DNA of 64,000 bases from Colwellia polaris (GCF_002104515.1 NZ_NBOE01000007.1:124001-188000), one strand, 5' to 3'. Numbered from the stretch's first letter, positions 1-9,440 are shown. The notes: generated from the letters alone by a model not told the origin. Numbers and translations: made by a program.

Positions 1-438
1 CATCCAAAACGCTGGCCAACTACCTTGTCCGGCAGGCACTTTAGCGCGCATTTCTACACGGCCGTATTTAAAGCCTGCTTTGTAACGAGTGATCATACGT
101 GCTGACGTGTAAGGCAGTGCCGCGCCTTCTTCGGCAGGTAGCGCGACAATATTTAGCATGCCGTCGGCTAAATAAGAGTTATCAGCACTATCGGTATAAC
201 ACTGCTTTTCTTGATTACCACCACCGTCACAGTTAACTTCGTGCGTCCAGTTTTGGCTATTTATTGCAGTGCCATCAAACTCATCACTCCATACTAATCC
301 CCAGTCGCTAACTGGCAATTGTGGATCAATTTTATCTGGTTTTGTTTCAGTTTCAGCACTACTACCACCACACCCAACTAAGGCGATGGTTGATAGCAAA
401 GCAAGCAACTGTGTTATATTTTTTGCAGCTTTTAACAT
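1..438 (-). CDS. Glycoside hydrolase family 16 lipoprotein, 5' part (runs off the window)
   Basis: The first 146 codons are present; the reading frame continues past base 1. The N-terminus is a lipoprotein signal with the lipobox ending LVGC at residue 23, then a polar linker. From about residue 45 the sequence reads as the start of a GH16 catalytic domain (WGLVWSDEFDG, then GRVEMRAKVPAGQGSWPAFW). This family cleaves beta-1,3/1,4-glucans or marine galactans; laminarinase-like activity is likely for a marine bacterium but unproven. The catalytic ExDxxE motif lies beyond the window, so activity cannot be judged. The start ATG is the only one ahead of the signal peptide. Confidence 0.85.
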   Translation of the reverse strand, partial: MLKAAKNITQLLALLSTIALVGCGGSSAETETKPDKIDPQLPVSDWGLVWSDEFDGTAINSQNWTHEVNCDGGGNQEKQCYTDSADNSYLADGMLNIVALPAEEGAALPYTSARMITRYKAGFKYGRVEMRAKVPAGQGSWPAFWM

Positions 439-701
439 AATTTGTTTTCCAATTACCCAACTATTTTTGTTGTACTAGAAACGCGTATGATTGTAATTAT
501 ATTATCTGATACGAGTTCACAAGTAGCATAGTTCGGCAGCCATAATGTTATTTGCATAACAGAACAGACTACCCCCGAAAGTCATACTGATTTAAATTAC
601 AAATAGTTACAAATGAAATGCGCCATCATGGTTGTAGCATGCGCCATAGAAGGTTTTTTCAAAAAATAAGCGACAAGACGAAACAAAAATACGATAAGTG
701 G

Positions 702-1532
702 TTAAAGCTGTTTTGATTCAACAATTGTTTGGATACTTGAGCTAAAATTACGACTTACTTTTAACTGCACATCGTCACCTAAATCAAGAATACTTTCGCT
801 ATTACGCAAGGGCTTAATGCTTTTAATGCAGTTAACGTTAACCAAGGTAGATTTATGAATTCGAGAGAATACTTTCGGGTCGAGTTGACTCACTAATTTT
901 TTCATTGTTATTCGCACAACATGGGTTTCATTAGCCGTATGAACACACATATAATCGCCAGCGGCATCAATCCACCGAATCGCTTTTATGGGTAAGAATA
1001 CTTTTTCATTATCACTGTTTTTAATCACTAACTCTTGATTAAAAAGCGTAGGTAAAGGTAAGTCTGTTGCTAGCCAGTTCTCTAACTCTGTTACCGCTAA
1101 GCCAGACGTTTCACCTAATGCACGTAAAAGTTTGAATTTTTCATTACTGGAGTCTTTAGGTTCAATGCGCTGTAGAATACGCTCCACTGTTTTTTGTAAA
1201 CGCCCTAAATTAGCTGGCTTTAAAACATAATCTATAGCATTAAGTTCAAATGCTTCTAGCGCGTACTCCCCGTAAGCACTTACAAAAACCACCATAGGCA
1301 TAATATCAGCCTGTAATGCTTGCACAACCTCAATACCATTTAATCCAGGTAGGCGTAAATCTAAAAACAGAACATCAGGGCATAATGTTTGACACAAATG
1401 AATAGCTTCATCTCCATCACTAGCTTCTGCGATAACGTTAATTTCAGGTAGCTTTTCTAACCTTAACTTTAACCCTTCCAAGGCGAGAGGTTCATCATCA
1501 ACAATGATTGCCGTCAGTGGTTTTTTTATCAT
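702..1532 (-). CDS. LytTR-family response regulator
   Basis: 276 aa. A receiver domain fills residues 7-125: acidic pair D12-D13, phospho-acceptor D58 in LFLDLRLPG, and a conserved Lys in YVLKP. A linker leads to a C-terminal LytTR DNA-binding domain (about 170-276, with RIHKSTLVNVNCI). It is the output partner of the histidine kinase encoded 3 bp upstream, so the two are almost certainly co-transcribed. LytS/LytR-type systems often regulate cell-envelope or exopolysaccharide genes; the target here is unknown, although the neighbouring GH16 gene is a possible client. Confidence 0.9.
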   Translation of the reverse strand: MIKKPLTAIIVDDEPLALEGLKLRLEKLPEINVIAEASDGDEAIHLCQTLCPDVLFLDLRLPGLNGIEVVQALQADIMPMVVFVSAYGEYALEAFELNAIDYVLKPANLGRLQKTVERILQRIEPKDSSNEKFKLLRALGETSGLAVTELENWLATDLPLPTLFNQELVIKNSDNEKVFLPIKAIRWIDAAGDYMCVHTANETHVVRITMKKLVSQLDPKVFSRIHKSTLVNVNCIKSIKPLRNSESILDLGDDVQLKVSRNFSSSIQTIVESKQL

Positions 1533-1535
1533 AAA

Positions 1536-2657
1536 TTAAACCTTTTTCTCAAATGGAATAGAAATAGCAACCATAGTTCCACCCTCTGCAGTATCGGTAA
1601 TATTTACTTCAAAGTCGCCATTAAACATGGCACTTAATCGGGCTTTAGTATTACTTAAACCAATACCAAAACCATCACTGACTTTATCATGACTTTCTTG
1701 ACCATTGTCGATAACTTGCAGTAGTAATCGATCATTTATTTGTTTAGCGCTAATACATATTTTGCCGCCAGACTTTCTTAATTCAATGGCATATTTAATT
1801 GCATTTTCGACTAAAGGTTGTAATAACATGCAAGGAACTTGGCAAGTCAGCGCTTTGCTTGACACATCAATGTCTACATCGAGTCGCTCACCAAATCTAA
1901 CTTTTTCAATCGAAAGGTAAAGCTCAATTAACTCAAGTTCTTTTTTTAAACTCGTTTTACTTTTGTCACTTTTATCTAACGAATAACGAAAGAATTCACA
2001 TAACTTATCGAGCATTTCATTAGCTGTTTCATTTTCATTTTTATAAATTAAAGTTGAAATGGCGTTCAACGTATTGAACATAAAATGCGGATTGAGTTGA
2101 TATCGCAACATTTGTAATTGTGCGTCTTTTGTAGCGGTTTGCGCACGTAATAACATTTCATGCTCGCCTTGCAACTTAGTGTTATAAAGCATAATAAAAT
2201 AAATTGAAGTCCATACAAACATAGTGGTCAATGAGAACATTAACCAGCCACCAAACTCTAAAGTATTCCATGCTTCATTCCATTGTTGTTGATAAACCAA
2301 CATTTTAAAAAAGCTTAATTTGAGCACATTAAATAACAAGCCCAATGAAGCTGCGGAAACAAAACTTAGGAATAAAGTTTTTTTAAGTGGCAAGTGCACA
2401 ATTTTACGGATCAGCTGCCACTGTAAATAAGATAAAATAAAGCCGCTGAGCGTTTCCAGTACTAAATTTATCATTTGACCAGAAAAATTAAAGCCTTCAA
2501 GCCCAATTTGCGGGCGGATAATAGCTAAGAACACCACTACGGAATAGCCTAACCAACCCGTAATTTGTAAGGTCCAAAACTGATGGCTTTGCTTGGAAAA
2601 AGCCTGCGGGCCTAATTCAAGAGTGCCTTCTTCATGATTTTTTGGCGCTATTTCCAT
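1536..2657 (-). CDS. Membrane sensor histidine kinase, LytS/YehU (His_kinase) type
   Basis: 373 aa. Four hydrophobic segments lie in the first ~170 residues, with no large periplasmic domain, followed by a short coiled region. The phospho-acceptor block typical of the LytS/YehU family is LNPHFMFNTLNAIS, with the His near residue 192. A HATPase_c domain follows (PLVENAIKYA as N box, DNGQ and GFGIGLSNTKARL as G boxes). It is first in an operon with the LytTR regulator, whose start is 3 bp past its stop. The signal sensed is unknown. Confidence 0.9.
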   Translation of the reverse strand: MEIAPKNHEEGTLELGPQAFSKQSHQFWTLQITGWLGYSVVVFLAIIRPQIGLEGFNFSGQMINLVLETLSGFILSYLQWQLIRKIVHLPLKKTLFLSFVSAASLGLLFNVLKLSFFKMLVYQQQWNEAWNTLEFGGWLMFSLTTMFVWTSIYFIMLYNTKLQGEHEMLLRAQTATKDAQLQMLRYQLNPHFMFNTLNAISTLIYKNENETANEMLDKLCEFFRYSLDKSDKSKTSLKKELELIELYLSIEKVRFGERLDVDIDVSSKALTCQVPCMLLQPLVENAIKYAIELRKSGGKICISAKQINDRLLLQVIDNGQESHDKVSDGFGIGLSNTKARLSAMFNGDFEVNITDTAEGGTMVAISIPFEKKV

Positions 2658-2856
2658 TGTAGATAAGTCACTTGATTAGCCAACGTCATGGCTAAAGATA
2701 TAACAAATAGCAGTCAACGAGCAAGAAATGAGTCAAGACGAGTTATATCTGCGACAACCCATTATTATTAAGTTCACTCAATACAATACAACACAACCTA
2801 AACCTAAACGTAAAAAGCACTTTAAAAGAGATTTTTAATTAACCATTGCAATTAAC

Positions 2857-2871
2857 TAGACGATCGGTCTA
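2857..2871. promoter_or_regulatory. Palindromic operator upstream of the TetR gene (NemR-box-like)
   Basis: TAGACGATCGGTCTA is a near-perfect inverted repeat ending 10 bp before the TetR-family start codon. Half-sites TAGAC/GTCTA resemble the NemR-type operator TAGACC-N-GGTCTA. It most simply explains autoregulation of the TetR gene together with the reductase gene behind it. Confidence 0.6.
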
Positions 2872-2881
2872 ATATATAAAA

Positions 2882-3514
2882 ATGAACAAAGATACTAATC
2901 TACCCAAACGTGGCCGACCTGCTAAATCAGGTCGCGACAGTAACCAAACGAAACAACTACTGATACAAAGTGGTGTCGAATACTTTACTGAATTTGGCTT
3001 TGCCGCTTCAGGAATTGATCTGATCTTAAAGAAAGTGTCTGTACCTAAAGGCTCTTTCTACCACTATTTTTCGAGTAAAGAAGCGTTTGGACTGGCGGTT
3101 ATTGAGGAATATAGTCGCTACTTCGCTAAAAAATTAGATATACATTTGCTTAATGAAAATAACAAACCATTAATACGTATAGCTAACTTTGCCATTGACG
3201 CGAAAGAAGGCATGACACGTTACAATTTTAAACGCGGTTGTTTAATTGGTAACCTCGAACAAGAAGTTACTCAACTACCTGAAAGTCATCGGCTGCAATT
3301 ATTAGCGACATTTGATGATTGGCAGCGAAAAATGGCCGTTTGTCTACAATTAGCACAACAGGAAAATGCCATAGCCCCTTCATTAGATTGTAATGCCTTA
3401 GCAAGTTTTTTTTGGTTAGGATGGGAAGGTGCGATTGCTAAAAGTAAATTGACACAAAACCTAGCGCCAATTGATGGTTTTATCGATACTTTTCTACTAT
3501 TAGTTAAAAAATAA
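2882..3514 (+). CDS. TetR-family transcriptional repressor (NemR/AcuR-like)
   Basis: 210 aa. The N-terminus is basic, then comes the TetR_N helix-turn-helix (about residues 22-70: FGFAASGIDLILKKVSVPKGSFYHYFSSKE). The C-terminal ligand domain carries a conserved MTRYNFKRGCLIGNLEQE stretch seen in NemR-like regulators of electrophile-responsive reductases; the Cys in RGCLIG is a candidate redox or electrophile sensor. It lies immediately upstream of, and co-directional with, the acrylyl-CoA reductase-like gene (57 bp gap), so it probably controls that gene. No strong Shine-Dalgarno is visible and the start is very close to the operator, so the mRNA may have a short leader. Confidence 0.85.
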   Translation: MNKDTNLPKRGRPAKSGRDSNQTKQLLIQSGVEYFTEFGFAASGIDLILKKVSVPKGSFYHYFSSKEAFGLAVIEEYSRYFAKKLDIHLLNENNKPLIRIANFAIDAKEGMTRYNFKRGCLIGNLEQEVTQLPESHRLQLLATFDDWQRKMAVCLQLAQQENAIAPSLDCNALASFFWLGWEGAIAKSKLTQNLAPIDGFIDTFLLLVKK

Positions 3515-3571
3515 GTAATTACAAAATAATGTTAATTGCATACAAACAATCAATGTACATCGGAGATAAAC

Positions 3572-4558
3572 ATGTTTAAGAGTTTAGTCATTAATAAAAA
3601 CGATAGCCAAGGCTATCACACAGGTATTGAAGCGCTTTCTGAAGAGAGTTTAACCGACGGTGATGTACTAATTAAAGTGCTATATAGCACAATTAACTAT
3701 AAAGATGCTTTAGCGATTACAGGTAAAGCTCCGGTAATTCGACGTTTTCCGATGGTACCTGGTATCGACTTGGTTGGTGTTGTTGAGCAATGTGATAATG
3801 ATAAATTTAACATTGGCGATCATGTGCTTTTAAATGGGTTTGGTGTTGGCGAAAAGTACCTTGGCGGTTTATCACAAAAAGCTCGGGTTAAAAGCGATTT
3901 TCTTATTCCATTGCCAGAAGGAATAACCCCTTATAATGCTATGGCTATTGGCACCGCTGGTTATACAGCCATGTTATGTGTAATGGCACTAGAAAACTAC
4001 GGTATTACGCCTGAAAGCGGCAATATTTTAGTTACCGGTGCAACGGGCGGAGTTGGTAGCTTTGCTATTAGAATTCTTGCTGAGTTAGGTTATACCATTA
4101 CTGCTTCAACCGGTAGCGAAGAACAAGCCGCTTACTTGAAAAAACTAGGTGCAAAAGAAATTATTGATCGCGCTGAATTATCTGCACCGGGTAAACCATT
4201 AATGCCAGAACGTTGGGCTGCTGCTATTGATTCTGTTGGCAGCACAACACTTGCAAACGTTTGTGCCAGCATAAATTATGGCGGATGTGTTGCCGCTTGT
4301 GGTTTAGCTCAAGGTATGGACTTTCCGTCGACGGTTGCACCTTTCATTTTAAGAGGCGTTTCATTATTAGGAATAGACAGTGTTATGCGCTCTCAAGAAG
4401 ACAGGTTAGAAGCCTGGAGTCGCCTTGAGCAGTCAAAGTTAGCCGAAAAAATAGAGCAAATATCAACTACCGTGAGTTTAGAAGAATCAATAGCCGTAGC
4501 TGATAAATTACTCAATGGTGAGGTTACTGGTCGTGTTGTTGTTGATGTAAATGCATAG
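3572..4558 (+). CDS. acuI: Acrylyl-CoA reductase / YhdH-type quinone oxidoreductase (MDR family)
   Basis: 328 aa from the ATG preceded by GGAG (3562-3565); a longer reading frame from 3536 has no ribosome site and adds a non-conserved tail. It is a zinc-free medium-chain dehydrogenase/reductase with an N-terminal GroES-like domain (STINYKDALAITG, PGIDLVGVV) and a Rossmann NADPH-binding domain (VTGATGGVGSFAIRILAELGY). E. coli YhdH/AcuI reduces acryloyl-CoA to propionyl-CoA with NADPH. In marine bacteria this detoxifies acrylate derived from DMSP, but no DMSP lyase is nearby. The upstream TetR gene and operator suggest induction by an electrophile. Confidence 0.85.
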   Translation: MFKSLVINKNDSQGYHTGIEALSEESLTDGDVLIKVLYSTINYKDALAITGKAPVIRRFPMVPGIDLVGVVEQCDNDKFNIGDHVLLNGFGVGEKYLGGLSQKARVKSDFLIPLPEGITPYNAMAIGTAGYTAMLCVMALENYGITPESGNILVTGATGGVGSFAIRILAELGYTITASTGSEEQAAYLKKLGAKEIIDRAELSAPGKPLMPERWAAAIDSVGSTTLANVCASINYGGCVAACGLAQGMDFPSTVAPFILRGVSLLGIDSVMRSQEDRLEAWSRLEQSKLAEKIEQISTTVSLEESIAVADKLLNGEVTGRVVVDVNA

Positions 4559-4576
4559 ATAACTAGATAACTAAAC

Positions 4577-4613
4577 GACAGACATAGAAGTTTATCTTCA
4601 TGTCTGTCTTTTT
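4577..4613 (+). terminator. Rho-independent terminator after acuI
   Basis: Stem GACAGACAT-a-GAAG paired with CTTC-ATGTCTGTC (4577-4608), a short TTTAT loop, then a run of T. It starts 18 bp after the acuI stop codon. Confidence 0.85.
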
Positions 4614-4625
4614 GCTGATGTATTT

Positions 4626-4856
4626 AACCTGAACTCTGGATAAGCAGCACTTGCTCAATCCTCCCTTTTAAGCCATTATCTGCGTTAAAACGTCGATAAA
4701 TAGCTCGCTATTCATAAACGTTTTGCCTTGGAAATGGCATAAAATGAAGCATTGATGGGGTCTATTCCTGATGTACACCTTGCTATAGCATTTACTTTGC
4801 CACCTAAGCTTTTTTTTCACTTGAGTATCAAGTACTCATTATCCAGAGTTCAGGTT
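4626..4856 (+). mobile_element. M1 miniature element, full-length copy 1 (231 bp)
   Basis: It begins AACCTGAACTCTGGATAA and ends with the exact reverse complement, flanked by a 4-bp duplication ATTT (4622-4625 and 4857-4860). Inside is a nested inverted repeat: GCCATT...AATGGC enclosing AAAACGT...ACGTTTT and AATAGC...GCTATT. There is no reading frame of useful length. It has the same length as the copies at 11542 and 58661. It behaves like a non-autonomous transposable element whose transposase gene is not in this window. Confidence 0.85.
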
Positions 4857-4875
4857 ATTTAACTAATACTAGCAA

Positions 4876-5352
4876 CTACATCTCGACTGTTCTGATCAGA
4901 AAATAGCTTGGCCAAATCTCTCGCACTTCTCGCTCCCATTGTGGGTCAACTTTGCCATCGGGTAATTGTAATAGCCAAAACTTAGCCCACTTTTGCACAT
5001 TTTTACCTGATTTACTCAACTTAAGTGGCAAAAAACGGCGCTTGTATTCATTACCTTGGTATTCGAAAACAGCATTGTTTCGCGCTCTTTTATGTAAAAA
5101 GTCTAGTGCCGCGGTAATTATTTCAACTTCCGATAAAGGCAAATACCCTTGAGTTTTTAAACTGGCTAAGATTTCAGCTTTTTTAATACTAACCTGCATA
5201 TATGCATCAATGTGTGGTGTATAAACTTTACCTGTTAGGCCATAAATAGAGGCAAGTTCACGATCGGCTAATGCTTTAAGCGGCAATAACTCTTGGTTAA
5301 TATCAGTAAGATCACGCATAACATACAGCGGTTTAGTCAGTTTCTTTGGCAA
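4876..5352 (-). CDS. Conserved-looking hypothetical protein, 158 aa
   Basis: Not recognised. It is a soluble, basic protein with no signal peptide or membrane segment; a C-terminal half rich in Lys, Arg and Trp (KRRFLPLKLSKSGKNVQKWAKF) could contact nucleic acid, but this is only a composition argument. It lies 40 bp downstream of, and co-directional with, the 2OG-Fe(II) oxygenase gene, so the two may share a transcript. A GGAAACTTTC stretch sits before the start. Codon use resembles that of neighbouring genes. Confidence 0.6.
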   Translation of the reverse strand: MPKKLTKPLYVMRDLTDINQELLPLKALADRELASIYGLTGKVYTPHIDAYMQVSIKKAEILASLKTQGYLPLSEVEIITAALDFLHKRARNNAVFEYQGNEYKRRFLPLKLSKSGKNVQKWAKFWLLQLPDGKVDPQWEREVREIWPSYFLIRTVEM

Positions 5353-5392
5353 TGAAAGTTTCCTTAATTTTCTTTAATCTACAAGTTTAGTA

Positions 5393-6082
5393 CTAACGCG
5401 GCGGATCAATGTTGTTAGCAATACTGCTATTTAAACGGAACCAACCTGCAATGGCATATCTATCGCGCATTGCTGGTAGCACTTCATGTGGAAACTCTTC
5501 ACTTAAAAACACCACAATAGTACCAAAACTTGGTGTTATCGAAATATTTCTATTATCTATTAATGAAGATCTGGCTTTTTTGTCTGGATAAAGCACAAGC
5601 TCGCCGCCATCATCAGGAGACCACTCTTGATTAAGATAAACCACCACAGATAATACGCGATTACCCTCACCTTTAAAGGCATCTTTATGCTTTTTATAAA
5701 AATCGCCCTTGGCATAATGTGAAAAGTGACTTTCAAAAGAAAATAAGCCCAAAAACAGTCGCCTGTTCAAATAATGCTGTAATTCTGAGGTCCATTCTAT
5801 CCAAGCAGAGCCCGCATCACTGTTACCTGTTATCCAACAAATTTCATCTGTGCGAATAAAGTTATTAATAACATGATCTGTTGATCGACCTATACCAGCA
5901 CGCTTAAAGTTGGTTTGTGGCATGTCGATAATATGCTTTGCTAACAAAGTGGTTAAACTTTCAGGTAAAGCGTAAGGACAAATACTAAAGCCCTTCTCGA
6001 TAATATCATTCGATATGCGCTCAAACAGTGGCTCAAATAATGTAAGGTCTTTTGTAAGCGCAACTTTTTGAATATGGTTCAA
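5393..6082 (-). CDS. 2-oxoglutarate/Fe(II)-dependent dioxygenase (prolyl-4-hydroxylase-like fold)
   Basis: 229 aa. The C-terminal half has the double-stranded beta-helix metal facial triad of the P4Hc/2OG-FeII_Oxy class: HKD within FYKKHKDAF, and the distal His in EEFPHEVLP followed by RDRYAIAGWFR, whose Arg would bind 2-oxoglutarate. GGELVLYP between them matches the family. It would hydroxylate a protein or small molecule with O2 and 2OG; the substrate is unknown. It is probably first in a two-gene unit with the hypothetical protein downstream. Confidence 0.8.
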   Translation of the reverse strand: MNHIQKVALTKDLTLFEPLFERISNDIIEKGFSICPYALPESLTTLLAKHIIDMPQTNFKRAGIGRSTDHVINNFIRTDEICWITGNSDAGSAWIEWTSELQHYLNRRLFLGLFSFESHFSHYAKGDFYKKHKDAFKGEGNRVLSVVVYLNQEWSPDDGGELVLYPDKKARSSLIDNRNISITPSFGTIVVFLSEEFPHEVLPAMRDRYAIAGWFRLNSSIANNIDPPR

Positions 6083-6290
6083 CGAGAATATGTCTTGGTG
6101 AGGAAAGTTAACATGGCGTAGCTAATTAAATAAAATTGAATATGCGCCATAGTAACACCAAGTATCGGCATTAACTTAAGCTTTGTTTTATAAATTGAAT
6201 AAATTGTTCAGATGAGGCGCTAAGCAAGGCTAAACGACTAAATTTCGATAATTGTCGCGGCTATCAATAGCTATTTCTGAGTTAACGATT

Positions 6291-6338
6291 GGAGATAACG
6301 TCTGGAGTTAACGTCTGGAGTTAACGTCTGGAGTTAAC
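6291..6338. repeat. 13-bp tandem repeat (GGAGTTAACGTCT)n
   Basis: Almost four consecutive units: one variant (GGAGATAACGTCT), two exact, and a final partial unit, in the 450-bp gap between the oxygenase and ybiT. Each unit contains the palindrome GTTAAC. The rest of the gap, apart from the ybiT terminator, shows no gene. Confidence 0.8.
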
Positions 6339-6450
6339 ACCACGAAATTAGGCATGAAATTTACAGATCAAATAAGCTTTCGATATTACATTTAACATCT
6401 CACCTAAATATTATTTTTAAATAGATGATTGTACTAGCCATAAATTAAAA

Positions 6451-6489
6451 AACGCTTAAATACAGTGTTATAAACTGTATTTAAGCGTT
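6451..6489 (-). terminator. Terminator of ybiT
   Basis: 16-bp perfect arms (AACGCTTAAATACAGT / ACTGTATTTAAGCGTT) with a 7-nt loop. On the minus strand they are followed by a T-rich run (6450 downwards), 45 bp past the ybiT stop. Confidence 0.85.
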
Positions 6490-6533
6490 ATTAACAAATC
6501 AGGTTTTAACTCGCTATTTATATAACGAGTTAA

Positions 6534-8138
6534 CTAAGCTGTTTTTTTCATTTGCTCTACGGTATCAAGGTATTCGTCTAACGAGCCTTGAAAATCTATC
6601 AATTTTTTATCTTTAATATCAATAACTCGAGTTGCTAGGCTTGAAACAAACTCACGGTCATGACTAACAAATATTAATGTGCCTTCAAAATCTTTTAAGG
6701 CATTGTTTAAAGCATCAATGGCTTCGATGTCCATGTGGTTAGTTGGCTCATCCATAATTAACACATTAACATCAGCCATCATTAACATGCCAAATAACAA
6801 GCGGTTCTTCTCACCACCAGAGCAGTTACGGGCTTTTTTATTAGCGTCGTCATCAGTAAATAACATACGGCCTAACATGCCGCGAACACTTAAGTCGTTG
6901 TGGCAAGGTCTACGCCATTGAGACATCCAGTCCATTAGTGTTAAGTCATTATCAAAAAAGTGACCACTATCTTGTGGGCAGTAGCCAACTGAAGCATTTT
7001 CAGACCACTTAACTACACCTTCAACGTTTTCAAATTCATTCATTAAACAGCGCAATAGTGTAGTTTTACCAACACCGTTTTCACCGATAATAGCTAACTT
7101 TGCACCGGCTTCTAGTAATAAATCGCCACCTTTAAATAGTACTTCGCCATCAAAACCATGGCTCAAGCCTTCAAGTTCTAGGGCTTGACGGTGCATTTTT
7201 TTACCGGGAGCAAAAGCAATTTTAGGTGTAATACGACTTGATGATTTAACGTCATCAAGCTTAATTTTATCCATTTTTTTAGCACGAGAACTTGCTTGTT
7301 TAGCTTTTGACGCGTTAGCACCAAAACGGTTAACAAAGTCTTGTAGTTCAGCAATTTCAGCGACTTTTTTATCGTTACCGGCTAGTAACTGCTCACGTAA
7401 TAAAGCCGATTGAGCTAAGTAGAATTCGTAGTTACCAGGGTAAATACGTAATTCACCATAATCAATGTCGGCCATATGAGTACAAACAGAGTTAAGAAAA
7501 TGTCTATCATGGGAAATAATAATCATGGTGCATTTACGTTTGTTCAGCTCGCCTTCTAACCAACTAATCGTATGAATATCCAAGTTGTTGGTTGGCTCAT
7601 CAAGTAATAAAATATCAGGGTTTGCAAACAAAGCTTGTGCTAGTAACACACGTAGTTTCCAACCTGGCGCAACTTGCTGCATAGAGCCATAGTGAAAAGA
7701 CTCTTCAATACCGGCATCAAGTAATATTTCACCCGCGCGACTTTCTGCGGTGTAACCGTCCATTTCGGCAAATTGGCTTTCTAAGTCGCCAACGCGCATG
7801 CCGTCGGCCTCACTCATTTCAGCCTGTGCGTAAATAGCATCTCGCTCTTGTTTAACTTTCCACAGCGGCATATCACCCATGATCACAGTATCAATAACAT
7901 TGTGTTCTTCAAAAGCGAATTGATCTTGCCCTAAGGTACTCACCTTGTTACCTGTGCTAACCGACACATTACCTGAGCTTGGCACTAAATCGCCGCTCAA
8001 TATTTTCATAAATGTAGATTTGCCACAGCCATTTGCGCCGATTAAACCGTAGCGGTTACCGTTGCCAAATTTAGCCGAAATATTTTCAAATAACGGTTCT
8101 GCGCCAAATTGCATAGTAATGTTCGATGTCGTGATCAA
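6534..8138 (-). CDS. ybiT: ABC-F ATPase YbiT (ribosome-associated translation factor class)
   Basis: 534 aa, full length for YbiT (about 530). There are two ABC cassettes: Walker [10 protein letters not shown] and GENGVGKTT, Walker [11 protein letters not shown] and [10 protein letters not shown], signature [10 protein letters not shown] in the second and a degenerate one in the first, separated by a Lys-rich linker (about residues 240-315). There are no membrane segments, as expected for ABC-F proteins, which bind the ribosomal E site rather than transport. Sequence through both cassettes, starting [10 protein letters not shown], tracks E. coli YbiT. It is monocistronic with its own terminator. 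Confidence 0.93.
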   Translation of the reverse strand: MITTSNITMQFGAEPLFENISAKFGNGNRYGLIGANGCGKSTFMKILSGDLVPSSGNVSVSTGNKVSTLGQDQFAFEEHNVIDTVIMGDMPLWKVKQERDAIYAQAEMSEADGMRVGDLESQFAEMDGYTAESRAGEILLDAGIEESFHYGSMQQVAPGWKLRVLLAQALFANPDILLLDEPTNNLDIHTISWLEGELNKRKCTMIIISHDRHFLNSVCTHMADIDYGELRIYPGNYEFYLAQSALLREQLLAGNDKKVAEIAELQDFVNRFGANASKAKQASSRAKKMDKIKLDDVKSSSRITPKIAFAPGKKMHRQALELEGLSHGFDGEVLFKGGDLLLEAGAKLAIIGENGVGKTTLLRCLMNEFENVEGVVKWSENASVGYCPQDSGHFFDNDLTLMDWMSQWRRPCHNDLSVRGMLGRMLFTDDDANKKARNCSGGEKNRLLFGMLMMADVNVLIMDEPTNHMDIEAIDALNNALKDFEGTLIFVSHDREFVSSLATRVIDIKDKKLIDFQGSLDEYLDTVEQMKKTA

Positions 8139-8750
8139 GAGATAATCCTATTTTCTGTTAACTAAACTCACCAATTAACAACGACTAAAAGTTAGCGTTA
8201 AAGTAAGAGTTAATACTGTAATTGCTGTAACCAAGCCAGTTAGATCGATAAACAACTGCCAGCCACCATAATAAAGGCGCGCATTATACAGTAATAACAC
8301 CATGATCCCCACTTAAACTTTGCTTTAAAATGATTATTTTATAGACAAAGCCAGTTTACTTTATTCTTTACCCGTTTTCCTTACAGCCATTAAGCTTTGC
8401 ATTTATAAAGCAGCCATTAAAGTGCATGAATAATAAGTACTTAAATGTTCAATTTGCTTTATCAGGAATTATTCACAATACAGACGAATTGCTAACAACA
8501 CGAACATCAAAGTTAAGCATTTAATTTCATTATTAATTTTGTAAAGTAGCTCTGTATTAATTAAGCCACAATTTTTTCAATATACTGAATGGGAACTTTT
8601 AAAAAATAATACCCTGATAATAGATTTTTCCGCTATAATTTATTCACATCACATACTGTACATATTGTGTTTTTCGCTAATAATGAATAATTAAAATCAA
8701 TGCAAAAAACAAATAACCAATATAGTTTTCTCTTGAAATAAGGAATATTT
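8139..8750. other. 612-bp intergenic region between divergent ybiT and the PEP-CTERM gene
   Basis: AT-rich, with no reading frame that looks coding on either strand and no strong hairpin. It must hold both promoters; TATAAT-like boxes near 8634 (GCTATAATTT) are plausible for the downstream gene. Confidence 0.5.
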
Positions 8751-9410
8751 ATGAACGCATTAAAAACGTTACTTTTAGCTTTCAGCTTACTAGTGGCTTC
8801 TCAAGCCAAAGCTGGTTTTATCACTATCAATGAATCAGCGCTTGATGGCATATTTTCTCAATCGAGTTTTGATAATAATCCTATCGATATTCGTATTGGC
8901 ACAGCAACCGAATTAGTTTTTCCAGATCTGCTAAACATAACCACCAAACAACAAGTGACTAAACTTTTTAACCAGCATATTGGTCCATTTGATTTTGTAA
9001 ATTTTTACTTTATTGACTTCATCAGTGCTTGTGGTAACGCCAATAACAATAATTTTGTTGGCTGTGGTGAATTTCCAGGGAACGACTTTGTTGTAGAGTC
9101 AAGTTTTGCTGCAGGGGCTAATGGCAGTGAATTATTAGCGCATGAGTTGGGGCATAATTTAGGATTAGACCATCGCTCAGGCGGCTTAATGGACCCTAAC
9201 ATTAATAACAGTACATTATTAAGTTCAACTGAAGTTTCAACTATCAGAAACAGTAGATTAGTTCAAACTGATGGCCAAAATTTTTGGATTAACATCAACC
9301 CTGTAGCAATAGTCGCTGCCGCTACGACACAAGTACCAGAGCCTAGCACTTTATTATTACTCTTATTATCTATTAGTTTTTTTGTGAGAAAAAATCGTTT
9401 AAAAAACTAG
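8751..9410 (+). CDS. PEP-CTERM-anchored metzincin-like zinc metalloprotease
   Basis: 219 aa. It has a signal peptide (cleavage near SQAKA-GF), a reprolysin-type zinc site HELGHNLGLDH (about residues 131-141) and a downstream Met-turn GGLMDP. The C-terminus is a PEP-CTERM sorting tag: VPEPST, a run of about 12 hydrophobic residues, and a basic tail RKNRLK. Such proteins are exported and processed by exosortase (EpsH family) in biofilm-forming Gram-negatives; no exosortase is in this window. RBS AAGGAA precedes the ATG. It is a compact enzyme without a recognisable prodomain, transcribed alone. Confidence 0.85.
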   Translation: MNALKTLLLAFSLLVASQAKAGFITINESALDGIFSQSSFDNNPIDIRIGTATELVFPDLLNITTKQQVTKLFNQHIGPFDFVNFYFIDFISACGNANNNNFVGCGEFPGNDFVVESSFAAGANGSELLAHELGHNLGLDHRSGGLMDPNINNSTLLSSTEVSTIRNSRLVQTDGQNFWININPVAIVAAATTQVPEPSTLLLLLLSISFFVRKNRLKN

Positions 9411-9440
9411 TTTACACTTTTTCAATAATCATCAATATTA

